The position numbers and the translations under genes are program-made. From positions 26,992-90,991 of the forward strand of contig CAYYID010000019.1 of the NCBI GenBank assembly GCA_964471915.1: 64,000 bases of DNA, given 5' to 3'. Under the pieces are notes generated by a model. It searched no databases. It saw only the letters and a list, made by a program, of their open reading frames with translations, and was not told the DNA's origin. Position 1 is the stretch's first letter. Every line of letters starts with the position of its first letter. Below, in pieces: positions 42,166 through 50,472 of the stretch. The DNA comes from JAIEPW01 sp964471915 (GTDB lineage Bacteria > Acidobacteriota > Terriglobia > Bryobacterales > Bryobacteraceae).

Positions 42166-43081
42166 CTTCCTGATGCTGGCCGCCGCGGGTGCGGCGTTCG
42201 CCCAGCTCCCGCCGCCGCCGCCGGATGACCCGGTGGTCTTCAGCAGCGACGCGCGCCTGGTGGTGCTGCACGCGAGCGTGCAGGATCGCAGCGGCAAGCT
42301 GGTGACGAACCTGCCGCGCACGGCTTTCAAGGTCTTCGAGAACGGGGTGGAGCAGCAGTTGAAGACGTTCCGCCGCGAGGACGTGCCGGTGTCGCTGGGC
42401 ATCGTGATCGACAGCTCGGGATCGATGCGCGACAAGCGGCAGAAGGTGAGCGCCGCGGCGCTGCAACTGGTGAAGGCGTCGAACCCGCAGGACGAAGTGT
42501 TCCTGGTGAACTTCAACGACGACGCGTACCTGGATGTCCCGCTGACCAGCGACATCAAGGCGCTGGAAGAGGGCCTGGCGAAGATCGATTCGCGCGGCGG
42601 CACGGCCATGCGGGACGCGCTGTCGATGTCGATCGACTACGTCAAGAAGAAGGCCAGGCGCGACAAGAAGGTCCTGCTGGTGATCACCGACGGCAACGAC
42701 AATACGTCCACGGAGACCCTGGAGAAGCTGGTGCAGCGCTCCCACGACAGTGAAGTGCTGATCTACGCGATCGGCCTGCTGTCGGAAGAGGAGCCGCGGG
42801 AGGCGAAGAAAGCCAAGCGCGCCTTGACCGCGCTGGTCAACGCCACCGGCGGGCTGGCGCATTACCCGGCGGCGGCGAGCGAGGTGGAAGCGATCGCGCT
42901 GCAGGTGGCGCACGAGATCCGGAACCAGTACGTGCTCGCGTACACGCCTTCGAACCAGAGCCTGGACGGCACGTTCCGGGCCGTCAAGGTGACGGTGACG
43001 GGACCCGGGTCGCCGGTGGCGCGGACGCGCTCCGGCTATTACGCGACGGACAAGATGCCGCGCACGTCGCTCGTCAAGTAA
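42149..43081 (+). CDS. Secreted VWA-domain protein (acidobacterial type), copy 2
   Basis: Paralogue of the preceding gene. Signal peptide MLRLNNFLMLAAAGAAFAQL, a proline run, then VVLHASVQDRSGKLVTNLPR, metal site DSSGSMRDKRQK and ITDGNDNTSTETLE, and the terminal pair IRNQYVLAYTPSNQ and RSGYYATD. The two copies share layout but differ through most of their length, an old duplication. The start overlaps the end of copy 1 by 17 bp, and the stop is immediately followed by the 68-residue gene. Confidence 0.9.
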   Translation: MLRLNNFLMLAAAGAAFAQLPPPPPDDPVVFSSDARLVVLHASVQDRSGKLVTNLPRTAFKVFENGVEQQLKTFRREDVPVSLGIVIDSSGSMRDKRQKVSAAALQLVKASNPQDEVFLVNFNDDAYLDVPLTSDIKALEEGLAKIDSRGGTAMRDALSMSIDYVKKKARRDKKVLLVITDGNDNTSTETLEKLVQRSHDSEVLIYAIGLLSEEEPREAKKAKRALTALVNATGGLAHYPAAASEVEAIALQVAHEIRNQYVLAYTPSNQSLDGTFRAVKVTVTGPGSPVARTRSGYYATDKMPRTSLVK

Positions 43082-43288
43082 ATGCTCGTTTTTCTCTGGC
43101 AGTCCACACGCGGCTACCGGCTGCATCCGTGGGATAGCCCGTATCTGCGCTGGCGCATCGAAACCTATTGGGGGCTGCATGCGGAGCGCCTGACGGGAGC
43201 CGAGGTCCGGCAATTTTGCTGGCGGCACCGCGCCGAGTTGTGGCGTTTCCTGAAGTGGGCGGGACGGCAGCGCGCCGCGGCGGCATGA
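43082..43288 (+). CDS. Small conserved hypothetical protein, 68 aa
   Basis: Trp/Arg-rich 68-residue protein (MLVFLWQSTRGYRLHPWDSP, YLRWRIETYWGLHAERLTG). Basic, no signal peptide. ATG begins directly after the stop of the VWA gene, and its TGA overlaps the ATG of the cation efflux gene, so it is coupled to both. I recognise no family name. The tight spacing argues that it is real. Confidence 0.7.
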   Translation: MLVFLWQSTRGYRLHPWDSPYLRWRIETYWGLHAERLTGAEVRQFCWRHRAELWRFLKWAGRQRAAAA

Positions 43289-44154
43289 CGGGAGCGCACG
43301 AGACCGGACGGCGCCTGGCGCTTGCCGGCGTGCTCGGATCCGGCGCGCTGGGGGCGATGAACGTCGCGGTGGGGCTGGCCCAGGGTTCCACGTCGGTGCT
43401 TGCCTCGGGGCTCGAGTTCCTGGGCGATGTGCTGGCCTCCGGCGTAGTGTTCCTCGGGATGACGCTGGCGGCGCGCCCTGCCGACGAAAACCACCCGTAC
43501 GGCCACGGCCGGTACGAGACCCTGGCCGGCATGGTGGTGGGGGTCCTGCTGGTGACGGCGGGCGCCGGCATCTGCTACCACGCGCTGCAGGCCACCACCA
43601 AGGTGCACGCCCCGCCCGGGATCGGCAGCATCTGGGCGCTGGTGATCGCCATCGCGGCAAAAACGGGTCTGTCGGTCGTGAAGTACCGGTTCGGCAAGCG
43701 GCTGCGCAGTTCGTCACTCATCGCCGACGCCTGGAACGACGGCGTGGACGTGATCTCCAGCCTGGCGGCGCTGGCGGCGCTGGGGCTGACGCTCTACGAC
43801 CCGGCGCGGTTTCTGGTCGCCGACCATTACGGCGGGTTTGTCGTGGGCGTGATCGTCGCGCTCACGGGCCTGCGGGTGGCGAAGGACGCCTCCATGGAAC
43901 TGATCGACACCAGCCCGGATGGCGCGATGATCGACGAGCTGCGGGCGGCGGCGCGCGAGGTGGCCGGCGTCCGGGGTATCGACAAGTGCTTCGCCCGCAA
44001 GAGCGGGCTGCAATACTACGTGGACCTGCACGTCGAGGTGGATCCCGCGCTGACGGTGCACGCGGCGCACGAGATCGGCGGCGCGGTCCGCCGGCACCTG
44101 CGGCAGCGATATAGCTGGGTGGCCGACGTGCTCGTGCACATCGAGCCGGCGTGA
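43285..44154 (+). CDS. Cation diffusion facilitator family transporter
   Basis: Proton-coupled efflux carrier for Zn, Fe, Mn or Cd. Six hydrophobic helices are visible, with the metal-site motifs LEFLGDVLASG and DAWNDGVDVISS in the second and fifth helices, the loop NHPYGHGRYETLAGMVVG, and a cytoplasmic ferredoxin-like end (YYVDLHVEVDPAL). The start is ATG 43285 (MTGAHETGRRLALAG); the longer open frame at 43168 is rejected because it overlaps the 68-residue gene. In the usual Zn-type HxxxD tetrad the first motif would be HxxxD; here LEFLGD differs, hinting at Fe/Mn-type selectivity. Confidence 0.92.
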   Translation: MTGAHETGRRLALAGVLGSGALGAMNVAVGLAQGSTSVLASGLEFLGDVLASGVVFLGMTLAARPADENHPYGHGRYETLAGMVVGVLLVTAGAGICYHALQATTKVHAPPGIGSIWALVIAIAAKTGLSVVKYRFGKRLRSSSLIADAWNDGVDVISSLAALAALGLTLYDPARFLVADHYGGFVVGVIVALTGLRVAKDASMELIDTSPDGAMIDELRAAAREVAGVRGIDKCFARKSGLQYYVDLHVEVDPALTVHAAHEIGGAVRRHLRQRYSWVADVLVHIEPA

Positions 44155-44158
44155 TCTT

Positions 44159-44449
44159 TCAAGCCGCGGGCTGCGGCTTGTAGCGTTGCACCCGGATCGC
44201 TTTCGCCCGGCGGCGGGTCTGGGCGATGTCGTACGAGTTCTGCATGCGCATCAGCGTTTCCATATCGACGCCGAACGCCTTCTCGAAGCGCATGGCCATG
44301 TCGCCGGAAAGACTGGCCTTGGCGTTCAGCAGACTGGAGAGCGTGGGGCGCGAGACGCGCAGGACCTTGGCCGCTGCGGTGACGGACAGGCCGTGGGCCT
44401 CGATGATCTCGGCTCGCAGGAAGCGGCCAGGATGTAGGGGATTCAGCAT
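44159..44449 (-). CDS. higA: HigA-family antitoxin (XRE helix-turn-helix)
   Basis: 96-residue DNA-binding protein with the start typical of HigA, LNPLHPGRFLRAEIIEAHGL, and the HTH SVTAAAKVLRVSRPTLSSLL, then MAMRFEKAFG. Normally higB precedes higA in one operon. Upstream on this strand (44450-44518) no toxin-sized frame exists, so the gene is a solitary antitoxin or a freed regulator. Converges with the cation transporter, with 4 bp between stops. Confidence 0.88.
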   Translation of the reverse strand: MLNPLHPGRFLRAEIIEAHGLSVTAAAKVLRVSRPTLSSLLNAKASLSGDMAMRFEKAFGVDMETLMRMQNSYDIAQTRRRAKAIRVQRYKPQPAA

Positions 44450-44518
44450 CCGTTCCCTCGCCCTACTGTAGCCCGTAGCCTTACGCCTGTCAAACAGAGA
44501 CGGCCCCGGCCGGAAGTT

Positions 44519-45409
44519 TCACCACCACTTGAGCCCGCGGGCCTGCCGCGACGCGAAGTGCCAGTTGTAGCCTTCGATCAGTTCCCGGCCCAGCACTACG
44601 CGCAGCACGAGCCGCGTCAGGGCAAAGACCCGCGCGCGCCACGGCCCGCACGCCGGGGGCTGGTCGTAGCAGCCGTGCCGGTCGAAAGCCTCGTAGAGAA
44701 ACCGGTACACGTACGCCAGCCCGCCGCCGAGCGGACCGTAGCGCCGCAGGATCCGGAAAGACTCGCGGGCGTGCCCGTCTCCGGCGGTGTTGCTCTTGCT
44801 CGCGGGCGTGAAGTGGTAGCGCGCCAGCGTGGCATCCGTCGTCACCAGCCGCGCTGCGGCGCGCGCCATCCGGCACCACAGGTCCCAGTCGAACGCCAGA
44901 CCGTAGCTCTCGTCCAGCGGACCCACGCGCTCCTGCACGGAGCGCTTCCAGAACGCGGCCGGCTGATCGATGACGTTCCGGCGGCCGATGATGCGCCAGG
45001 CGCCAGGGCACGCCGGGGTCAGCGCCGTGGACCCGTCCTCGAACACGCGCTCGCACGAGCCGATAACGATCTCCGCCTCAGGATGCGCCGCGAACTGCGC
45101 GGCCACTTCATCGAGCGCGCCAGGCAGCAGTTCGTCGTCCGCGCCCAGCCAGCCGAGAATCTCGCCGCTCGCGAGCGCGAGCCCCTTGTTCAGGGCGTGC
45201 GCCGGACCCGAGTCCGGTTCCCGCACAACGCGGGAGACCAGCGCGGCGTAATCCGCGAGGATCCCGGGCGTCCCGTCGGTGCTCTCCGCGTCGATGGCGA
45301 TCACCTCGAGCGCAGCGTAGTTCTGCGCCGCCAGGCTGTCGAGGGCCCGCCGCAACGTGGCGGCGGCGTTCCGGGTGGGAATGAGGATGGTGAGGCGCGG
45401 GGCGGTCAA
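44519..45409 (-). CDS. Glycosyltransferase family 2
   Basis: GT-A-fold sugar transferase. The nucleotide-binding N-terminus is LTILIPTRNAAATLRRAL, followed by IDAESTDGTPGILADYA, and the metal-binding motif LGWLGADDELLPGA. The acceptor half holds YGLAFDWDLWCRMARAAARL. I start at TTG 45409, where the codon overlaps the preceding glycosyltransferase stop (TTGA), giving 296 residues; the further upstream extension lies inside that gene. Sugar and acceptor are unknown. Part of the barrel protein-GT-GT operon. Confidence 0.88.
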   Translation of the reverse strand: MTAPRLTILIPTRNAAATLRRALDSLAAQNYAALEVIAIDAESTDGTPGILADYAALVSRVVREPDSGPAHALNKGLALASGEILGWLGADDELLPGALDEVAAQFAAHPEAEIVIGSCERVFEDGSTALTPACPGAWRIIGRRNVIDQPAAFWKRSVQERVGPLDESYGLAFDWDLWCRMARAAARLVTTDATLARYHFTPASKSNTAGDGHARESFRILRRYGPLGGGLAYVYRFLYEAFDRHGCYDQPPACGPWRARVFALTRLVLRVVLGRELIEGYNWHFASRQARGLKWW

Positions 45410-46416
45410 TTGCCGCCGCTCCGCAAGGGTTGGCGCTGCGGGGCGACGGGCGGCAGATCCGGCAGCGGGGCTTCGCGGCTCACTCCCAGGTCCCAGCACC
45501 AGCGGATCAATCCGGCCCGCAGGCCCAACTCACGGATCCGCCGGCCGAGCGACCAGGCGAGGTTCAGCAGCCGGCGCAGCATACCGCCCGTGACCACCGG
45601 GCGCCCGCGGAGGGCCTCCAGCCGCACGAAGGCGACGCCGTGCCCGAACTCGTTGCGCGCAAGGTTCCTCCAGGAGAAGCGCGAGCGCCGCAAGCAGTGC
45701 GCAAGCCGTAGCGAGGGCTGGTAGGAGCAGGCGTAGCCGTCCCAGACCGCCGTCCAGGCCAGCAGCGTGTCCTCGCCCGCGACGATCCCGTCTCCGGCCC
45801 GGCCGACCACTTCCCCCAGCCCGCCCTCCCAGATCAGCGCGGCGTAACGGAGGGCCGGCTCCCGCCGCACCGCGCAGCCGGCGCCGATGGGCAGCCACGG
45901 GCCCCATTCGTCGCTCGCCCGGGTGATCGCTTCCGGGCCGTGATCGCGGATCCCCAGGGCGGGCCATAGCGGCCGCGTCCAGGCGGGCACGCCCTCGGGC
46001 ACCACCGGTTCGGCGATGCCGCTAAAGGCCCCAATGCCGGGGTTCGCGGCGGCAATGGCCAGCGCCGTTTCCAGATAGTTCGGCGCCAGCAAATTATCGT
46101 CGTCCGCGAACAGCAGCAGCGGGGCGCGCGCTTCCCGGATGGCACGGGCGCGCGCGAATGCCACACCGGGCCGGGCCTCTCGCACCACGCGGTCGACAGC
46201 GGGGAACTCGGCGCGTGCGAGGGGCGGCTGGGAACAGTTGTCCACCAGCAGGATCTCGAAGGCGCCGCGCGCCAGCGTCTGGGCCTCCAGAGCCGCCAGC
46301 ACGCGAGCCAGGACCTCGCGATCCGGGTTCAGCGTGCAGATCAGCACCGAAACCCGGGGCGAAACCGGCCCCAGGTCCGCGCCGGCTGGGCTAGCGCAAC
46401 TGGAGGAAGAAGCCAA
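45406..46416 (-). CDS. Glycosyltransferase family 2
   Basis: GT2 enzyme with VSVLICTLNPDREVLARVLA at the N-terminus, ILLVDNCSQPPLARAEF and the Asp-rich site LLLFADDDNLLAPNYLE, then a cysteine-containing acceptor part (GAGCAVRREPALRYAALIWE). 336 residues from a TTG at 46416; no ATG is positioned well, and GTG choices would cut the first strand. Its 5' end overlaps the barrel gene and its stop overlaps the next GT, implying one transcript. Likely makes a surface glycan. Confidence 0.85.
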   Translation of the reverse strand: MASSSSCASPAGADLGPVSPRVSVLICTLNPDREVLARVLAALEAQTLARGAFEILLVDNCSQPPLARAEFPAVDRVVREARPGVAFARARAIREARAPLLLFADDDNLLAPNYLETALAIAAANPGIGAFSGIAEPVVPEGVPAWTRPLWPALGIRDHGPEAITRASDEWGPWLPIGAGCAVRREPALRYAALIWEGGLGEVVGRAGDGIVAGEDTLLAWTAVWDGYACSYQPSLRLAHCLRRSRFSWRNLARNEFGHGVAFVRLEALRGRPVVTGGMLRRLLNLAWSLGRRIRELGLRAGLIRWCWDLGVSREAPLPDLPPVAPQRQPLRSGGN

Positions 46417-47002
46417 ACTCCACCTTGCCGAACAGGTCGGTAAACGCTCCGGTCGGCTTGTAGGCTTTGGCTTCCGCGCGGATGCCGAACCGGTTGTTGA
46501 TGTAGTAGCGCAGGCCGCCCCCGAAATTGGTGGCGTAGTCGGTCGAGCCCTTCACTGCCAATTGCTGGGTATTCGTGCCGCTGGCGTCCTGGAACTGGGC
46601 CTTCACGTTGCGGTCGAAGGAACTCAGCACGCCGAAACCGATGACGCCGTAAGGAACGAACTTGCTCTCCTTGATCGGCAGCCGGATATGGACGCCGCCG
46701 TGGAAGTCCGTCAGCGGCACCGAGTAGCTCAGCGTGAACGGCCGGTTGGTGCCCGCGAAGACGCCTTTCTGGACGCGCCCGATGCCGGGGAAGTAGCTGA
46801 ACTCGCCGTAGGGCAGGATGTATTTGTTCAGGGCGTAGGTGACGTTGCCACCGCCCATCACCCGGAATTCGTCGATGCCGTAGCTGGTTCCGATAAACCC
46901 GCCGACCTCGAAGCTGTTCGAGCGCACCACCGCCGCGCTCTGAGAGAACGCCGGCGCCGTCGCCAACGCCAGGAGTAAGACCGCCTTCCCATTCATTCGC
47001 AT
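46391..47002 (-). CDS. Outer-membrane beta-barrel protein
   Basis: 203-residue secreted protein: leader MRMNGKAVLLLALATAPAFS, then alternating strands (SFEVGGFIGTSYGIDEFRV, LPYGEFSYFPGIGRVQKG, VPYGVIGFGVLSS, GGGLRYYINNRFGIRAEAKA), ending FGFFLQL. OmpA/OmpW-like small barrel. The start is ATG 47002; the frame is open far upstream, but that portion is antisense to the esterase gene. Followed in the same transcript by two glycosyltransferases. Confidence 0.75.
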   Translation of the reverse strand: MRMNGKAVLLLALATAPAFSQSAAVVRSNSFEVGGFIGTSYGIDEFRVMGGGNVTYALNKYILPYGEFSYFPGIGRVQKGVFAGTNRPFTLSYSVPLTDFHGGVHIRLPIKESKFVPYGVIGFGVLSSFDRNVKAQFQDASGTNTQQLAVKGSTDYATNFGGGLRYYINNRFGIRAEAKAYKPTGAFTDLFGKVEFGFFLQLR

Positions 47003-47107
47003 AGGGATATTGTGTATGACGCGAGGGGTCCTGTAAAGCGGAAACCGTATCCGGCGTTCGCCCCATTGCCTCTGTGACAGGCGCCAGGCGCTGGTAGGCT
47101 GGGGGTG

Positions 47108-48370
47108 ATGACCCCGCTTTTGCTGGTCCTTTGGCTCGCCGCGGCGCCCCGCGTTCCCGAAAGTCCGCGGATCGCCCGCCTCGCAGCGGACCTCGCCGCC
47201 GGCCGCCCGGACGCCGAGGCCAGCTTCTGGCGCGAGATCGAGCGCGACGGCGCGCCGCTGCTCGAAAGCAACCCCCGGAATCCGAAGGAGCCCCTGGTCA
47301 CCTTCATCTGGCGCGGCGACGGCGCCACCGAGTCCGTGGCGGTGTTCCACCGCAGCAACGCCAGCCGCGCGCCTGCCGATCGCGCGCTGCAGCGCATGGG
47401 AACCTCGAACGTCTGGTTCCGCACCTACCGCACGCTGCCGAACGCCCGGTTCTCGTACCAGTTCATGATCAACTCGGACCTGCCGCCGCGCGGTACAGCA
47501 CCTGGGCGGCCCATCGATTTCCGACTGGACCCACTGAATCCGAAACGCATCCCGCAGGATGCCAGCGCCGGAGCCTTCACGGCGTCGGTGGTCGAGATGC
47601 CTGCGGCGCCGCCGCAGCCCTATGTCGCGCGGCGTCCCGACGTGCCCGCCGGACGGGTGGAGCATTTTCAGGTGCCGAGCAAGGTCCTGGGCGCCGTGCG
47701 GGATGTGTCCGTGTACGTGCCTGCGGGGGCAGGTCCGGAGCCGCTGCCGGTGATGGTTCTGTTCGACCGCCAGGCCTACCTGACCCTGGTGCCGACCCCG
47801 GTGATTCTGGATAACCTCATTGCGGAGAAGAAGATACCGCCGTTGGTTGCGGTCCTCACCGGCCAGCCGGACCAGGCCACCCGGACTGCGGAACTCCCCT
47901 GCAACCGCAAGTTCACCGAGTTTCTGGTGACGGAACTGCTGCCCTGGGCGCGGGAGCGGTTTCCCATATCGCGGGACTCCGCGCGGACGGTGGTCGCGGG
48001 ATCCAGTTTCGGCGGCCTGGCCTCCACCTGCGCCGCGTTGTGGCACCCCGAGGTGTTCGGGAACGTGCTCTCGCAGTCGGGGTCGTACTGGTGGAAGCCG
48101 GAGAACGTCACCGAGGAGGAGTACGTTCTGGCGAGCTTCCGGAAGTTGAAGAAGCTGCCGCTGCGGTTCTATCTCGATGTTGGGATGTACGAGGGCGGGT
48201 ACCAGGAAGGCGTGGGGCCGGGCATGCGGGATACGAACCAGCACCTCCGGGATTTGCTGCGGAAGAAGGGTTATCCGGTTCTATATCAGGAGTTTCCGGG
48301 TGGGCATGACTACCTGCACTGGCGCGGGACGCTGGCGGATGGGCTGATTTACCTGCTAGGTGTCCGGTGA
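47108..48370 (+). CDS. Enterochelin-esterase-like alpha/beta hydrolase (secreted)
   Basis: Serine esterase related to Fes/esterase D. A short signal peptide (MTPLLLVLWLAAAP) precedes an N-terminal immunoglobulin-like domain (VTFIWRGDGATESVAVF) as in Fes, and the catalytic domain has the nucleophile elbow VVAGSSFGGLASTCAALWHP, with a late His in FPGGHDYLHWRGTL. 420 residues. The substrate may be a siderophore ester, but no siderophore genes are near. I chose ATG 47108 rather than the GTG at 47105. Confidence 0.85.
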   Translation: MTPLLLVLWLAAAPRVPESPRIARLAADLAAGRPDAEASFWREIERDGAPLLESNPRNPKEPLVTFIWRGDGATESVAVFHRSNASRAPADRALQRMGTSNVWFRTYRTLPNARFSYQFMINSDLPPRGTAPGRPIDFRLDPLNPKRIPQDASAGAFTASVVEMPAAPPQPYVARRPDVPAGRVEHFQVPSKVLGAVRDVSVYVPAGAGPEPLPVMVLFDRQAYLTLVPTPVILDNLIAEKKIPPLVAVLTGQPDQATRTAELPCNRKFTEFLVTELLPWARERFPISRDSARTVVAGSSFGGLASTCAALWHPEVFGNVLSQSGSYWWKPENVTEEEYVLASFRKLKKLPLRFYLDVGMYEGGYQEGVGPGMRDTNQHLRDLLRKKGYPVLYQEFPGGHDYLHWRGTLADGLIYLLGVR

Positions 48371-48401
48371 TAATGGTGCGGTTTCATGGCTTCATCGAGC
48401 C

Positions 48402-48497
48402 ATGAGCGCCAGAGTCATGGTCGATCGTGCAGGCCGACTCGTGCTGCCCAAACCGATTCGAGAGCGCCTGGGTTTAAGTGGCGGCTTCGAGCTCGAG
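48402..48497 (+). pseudogene. AbrB/SpoVT-type antitoxin fragment
   Basis: ATG 48402 opens MSARVMVDRAGRLVLPKPIR and ERLGLSGGFELE, the swapped-hairpin start of AbrB-like antitoxins (pattern VxxxGRLVLPKxIRexLGL). After about 32 codons the frame enters a perfect inverted repeat at 48491-48532 and then unrelated sequence, so the C-terminus is missing. No toxin follows. Short, but the family motif is clear. Confidence 0.55.
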
Positions 48498-48532
48498 CGC
48501 GATCGATTCACCCGAATCGATCGCGCTCGAGC
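48491..48532. repeat. Perfect 19-bp inverted repeat with 4-base loop
   Basis: Left arm 48491-48509, loop ACCC (48510-48513), right arm 48514-48532; every base pairs. The arms contain nested palindromes (GCTCGAGC, CGATCG, ATCGAT). There is no T tract on either strand, so a standard rho-independent terminator is unlikely, though the position between convergent genes (esterase and TPR regulator) suits transcript ends. It cuts into the AbrB-like fragment. Confidence 0.85.
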
Positions 48533-48557
48533 CCGTCCGCAACGATTAGCGTCCGGG

Positions 48558-50369
48558 CTACGGTGGATGCACGCTTGCCAGAACCATCCGCGCTCTGGAT
48601 TGGCCGCGGAGGGCGTCGAACAGGGGATTCACCTTGGCGGTAATCAACCAGACTCCGTGGGACCGGTGCATTTGTTCCAGCCAGTCCACAGCGGTATCGA
48701 TGTGGCCCTGCCGCAAGTGGGCGAACATCACGGCATACAGTGGGACGCCCCCCACGGAAGCCCGCTCTTCCAGCCGCGCCAACGAGCGCTGGGCCGCCGC
48801 CGGGTTGAGCCGGGGAAGCCATGCGGTCCACATCGCTTGACAATCGCCGCCGGGCTCGCGGCATTCGGGCAAGGTCATGGCTTCACGCCAAGCGGCGTCG
48901 TCGCGGCCCTCGATGAGATGAACGAAGGCGATCCGCTCGCGGGTCAGCGCGAACGAAGGATTTTCTTTCGCTACGCGTTCGAGCACGGCCAACGCGCGGT
49001 CATAGCGCCGCTGGAAGAAATAAAGCTGGGCCTCGTCGACGGGAATGATGGGAGAAATCGGGTCGAGCTCGCGCGCGCGGGCAAACTCGGCCTCCGCCTC
49101 CGCGAAGCGGCCGCGGATGGACAGAAACTCCGCCAGCCAGTGATGTGCGGTTGCATGGTTCGGCGCCAGTCGAATCGCTTCGCGATATTGCCGTTCCACC
49201 TCTTTCCAATCCCAATCCAGGTTCTGAGCGATCAAACCGAGTGTGGCGCGGGCCTCGGCGAGCGTGGCATCCAATTCCAGCGCCCGCCTGGCCATTTTCT
49301 TCGCTTCCGGTAACATTTCGAGCGGCGGCGCGTGGCCATACAGTCCCAGCAGCAGGTAGCAATCGGCCAGGCCCGCGAAGGCGCGGGCATAATGGGAATC
49401 GAGGTCGATAGCCTGGCGAAAATATTTCGCTCCTGATTCCAGGCCCTCCCGGGTCCGCTTGCCCCATTCGTATCTGCCGTCGACGTAGAGGCGATGAGCT
49501 CTTGCGTTCAACTCGGGATTGGCGGCGAGCCCAATCCGTTCCGATTCCTTCAGCTCCGCCGCGACCTTCCGGGCCACCTGCTCCGCGAGCGAGTCTTCGA
49601 GCGCGAACAAGCGGTTCGCGGCCGATTCCGCCGTACTGGTCCACAGGGCTTTGCCGTCGCGGGCGCGAATCAGGCGCAGGCTGACGCGAACGAGGCCGTC
49701 CGCCTCTTGCACGGTGCCCTCCAGGACGGCGTCGGCCTGGAGCTGCCGGGCGGCTTGCATCGGGTCGACCGCTCCCGCTTCGTAACGGCGGATTAACGAA
49801 AGCGGCGCGACCACCAACCCGTGCAGAAGGCTCAGGCGAGTGATCAGTGCGTCCGCGAGGCCCAGCCCCAGCGCCGACCGGTCAGGGGCGGTTCCCACGG
49901 TTTGAAACGGCAGGATCGCCAATCGGTGAATCCTGGAATCCCGCTGCGTCGAACCGCGCCCCCACACCATCGCCACCAACCCCACCGCCAGGGCGGCGAC
50001 GACGGGCAGGAGCCAACGCCTCCCTTGGCCCTGCGCAGGAGCAGGAGCCGGGGCCGAAGGATCGATCACCCGGACCTCGCCGGTGAAGCGGTAGCCGAAC
50101 TTGGGCACCGTTTCGATCCACGTCTGATCGCCGGCCAACGCCTTCCGCAGGTCGGAGATGGCGCGCGTCAGGACGGCCTCGTCCACGTAGACTCCCTCCC
50201 AAACCGAGCTCAGAAGCGCGCCTTTTTCGGTAAGGCAGTTGGCGTTGGACAACAAAAGTCGGAGGACGTCGAAGGATTTCGGAGTCAGGGCGATCGCCGT
50301 GCCGTCGCGCTCCAGGGTTCTTTCGCGTTCATCCAGGCGAAAAGGCCCAAACTGGAAAGTCCTTGCCAT
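48558..50369 (-). CDS. Winged-helix DNA-binding membrane protein with TPR repeats (CadC-like)
   Basis: Transmembrane transcription regulator. An OmpR/PhoB-type winged helix is N-terminal (ERTLERDGTAIALTPKSFDV, DEAVLTRAISDLRKALAGD, IETVPKFGYRFTGEV), a Pro/Ala linker and one membrane helix (LLPVVAALAVGLVAMVW) follow, then an adenylate-cyclase-associated-like FlgO domain (LAILPFQTVG) and TPR repeats (YFRQAIDLDSHYARAFAGLA, AIRLAPNHATAHHWLAEF). ATG 50369, 603 residues. It is divergent from the TIGR03437-like gene by ~100 bp and may control it. Signal unknown. Confidence 0.9.
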   Translation of the reverse strand: MARTFQFGPFRLDERERTLERDGTAIALTPKSFDVLRLLLSNANCLTEKGALLSSVWEGVYVDEAVLTRAISDLRKALAGDQTWIETVPKFGYRFTGEVRVIDPSAPAPAPAQGQGRRWLLPVVAALAVGLVAMVWGRGSTQRDSRIHRLAILPFQTVGTAPDRSALGLGLADALITRLSLLHGLVVAPLSLIRRYEAGAVDPMQAARQLQADAVLEGTVQEADGLVRVSLRLIRARDGKALWTSTAESAANRLFALEDSLAEQVARKVAAELKESERIGLAANPELNARAHRLYVDGRYEWGKRTREGLESGAKYFRQAIDLDSHYARAFAGLADCYLLLGLYGHAPPLEMLPEAKKMARRALELDATLAEARATLGLIAQNLDWDWKEVERQYREAIRLAPNHATAHHWLAEFLSIRGRFAEAEAEFARARELDPISPIIPVDEAQLYFFQRRYDRALAVLERVAKENPSFALTRERIAFVHLIEGRDDAAWREAMTLPECREPGGDCQAMWTAWLPRLNPAAAQRSLARLEERASVGGVPLYAVMFAHLRQGHIDTAVDWLEQMHRSHGVWLITAKVNPLFDALRGQSRARMVLASVHPP

Positions 50370-50472
50370 GCAACGCAATCCTGGATCGTGAGGATTTTAT
50401 CACAAAAACTTCAGGATGCCCCCGAGGGAACCAAGCCCAGACTGGAGTGGCGCTTCGAGGAGAACGGCACTC

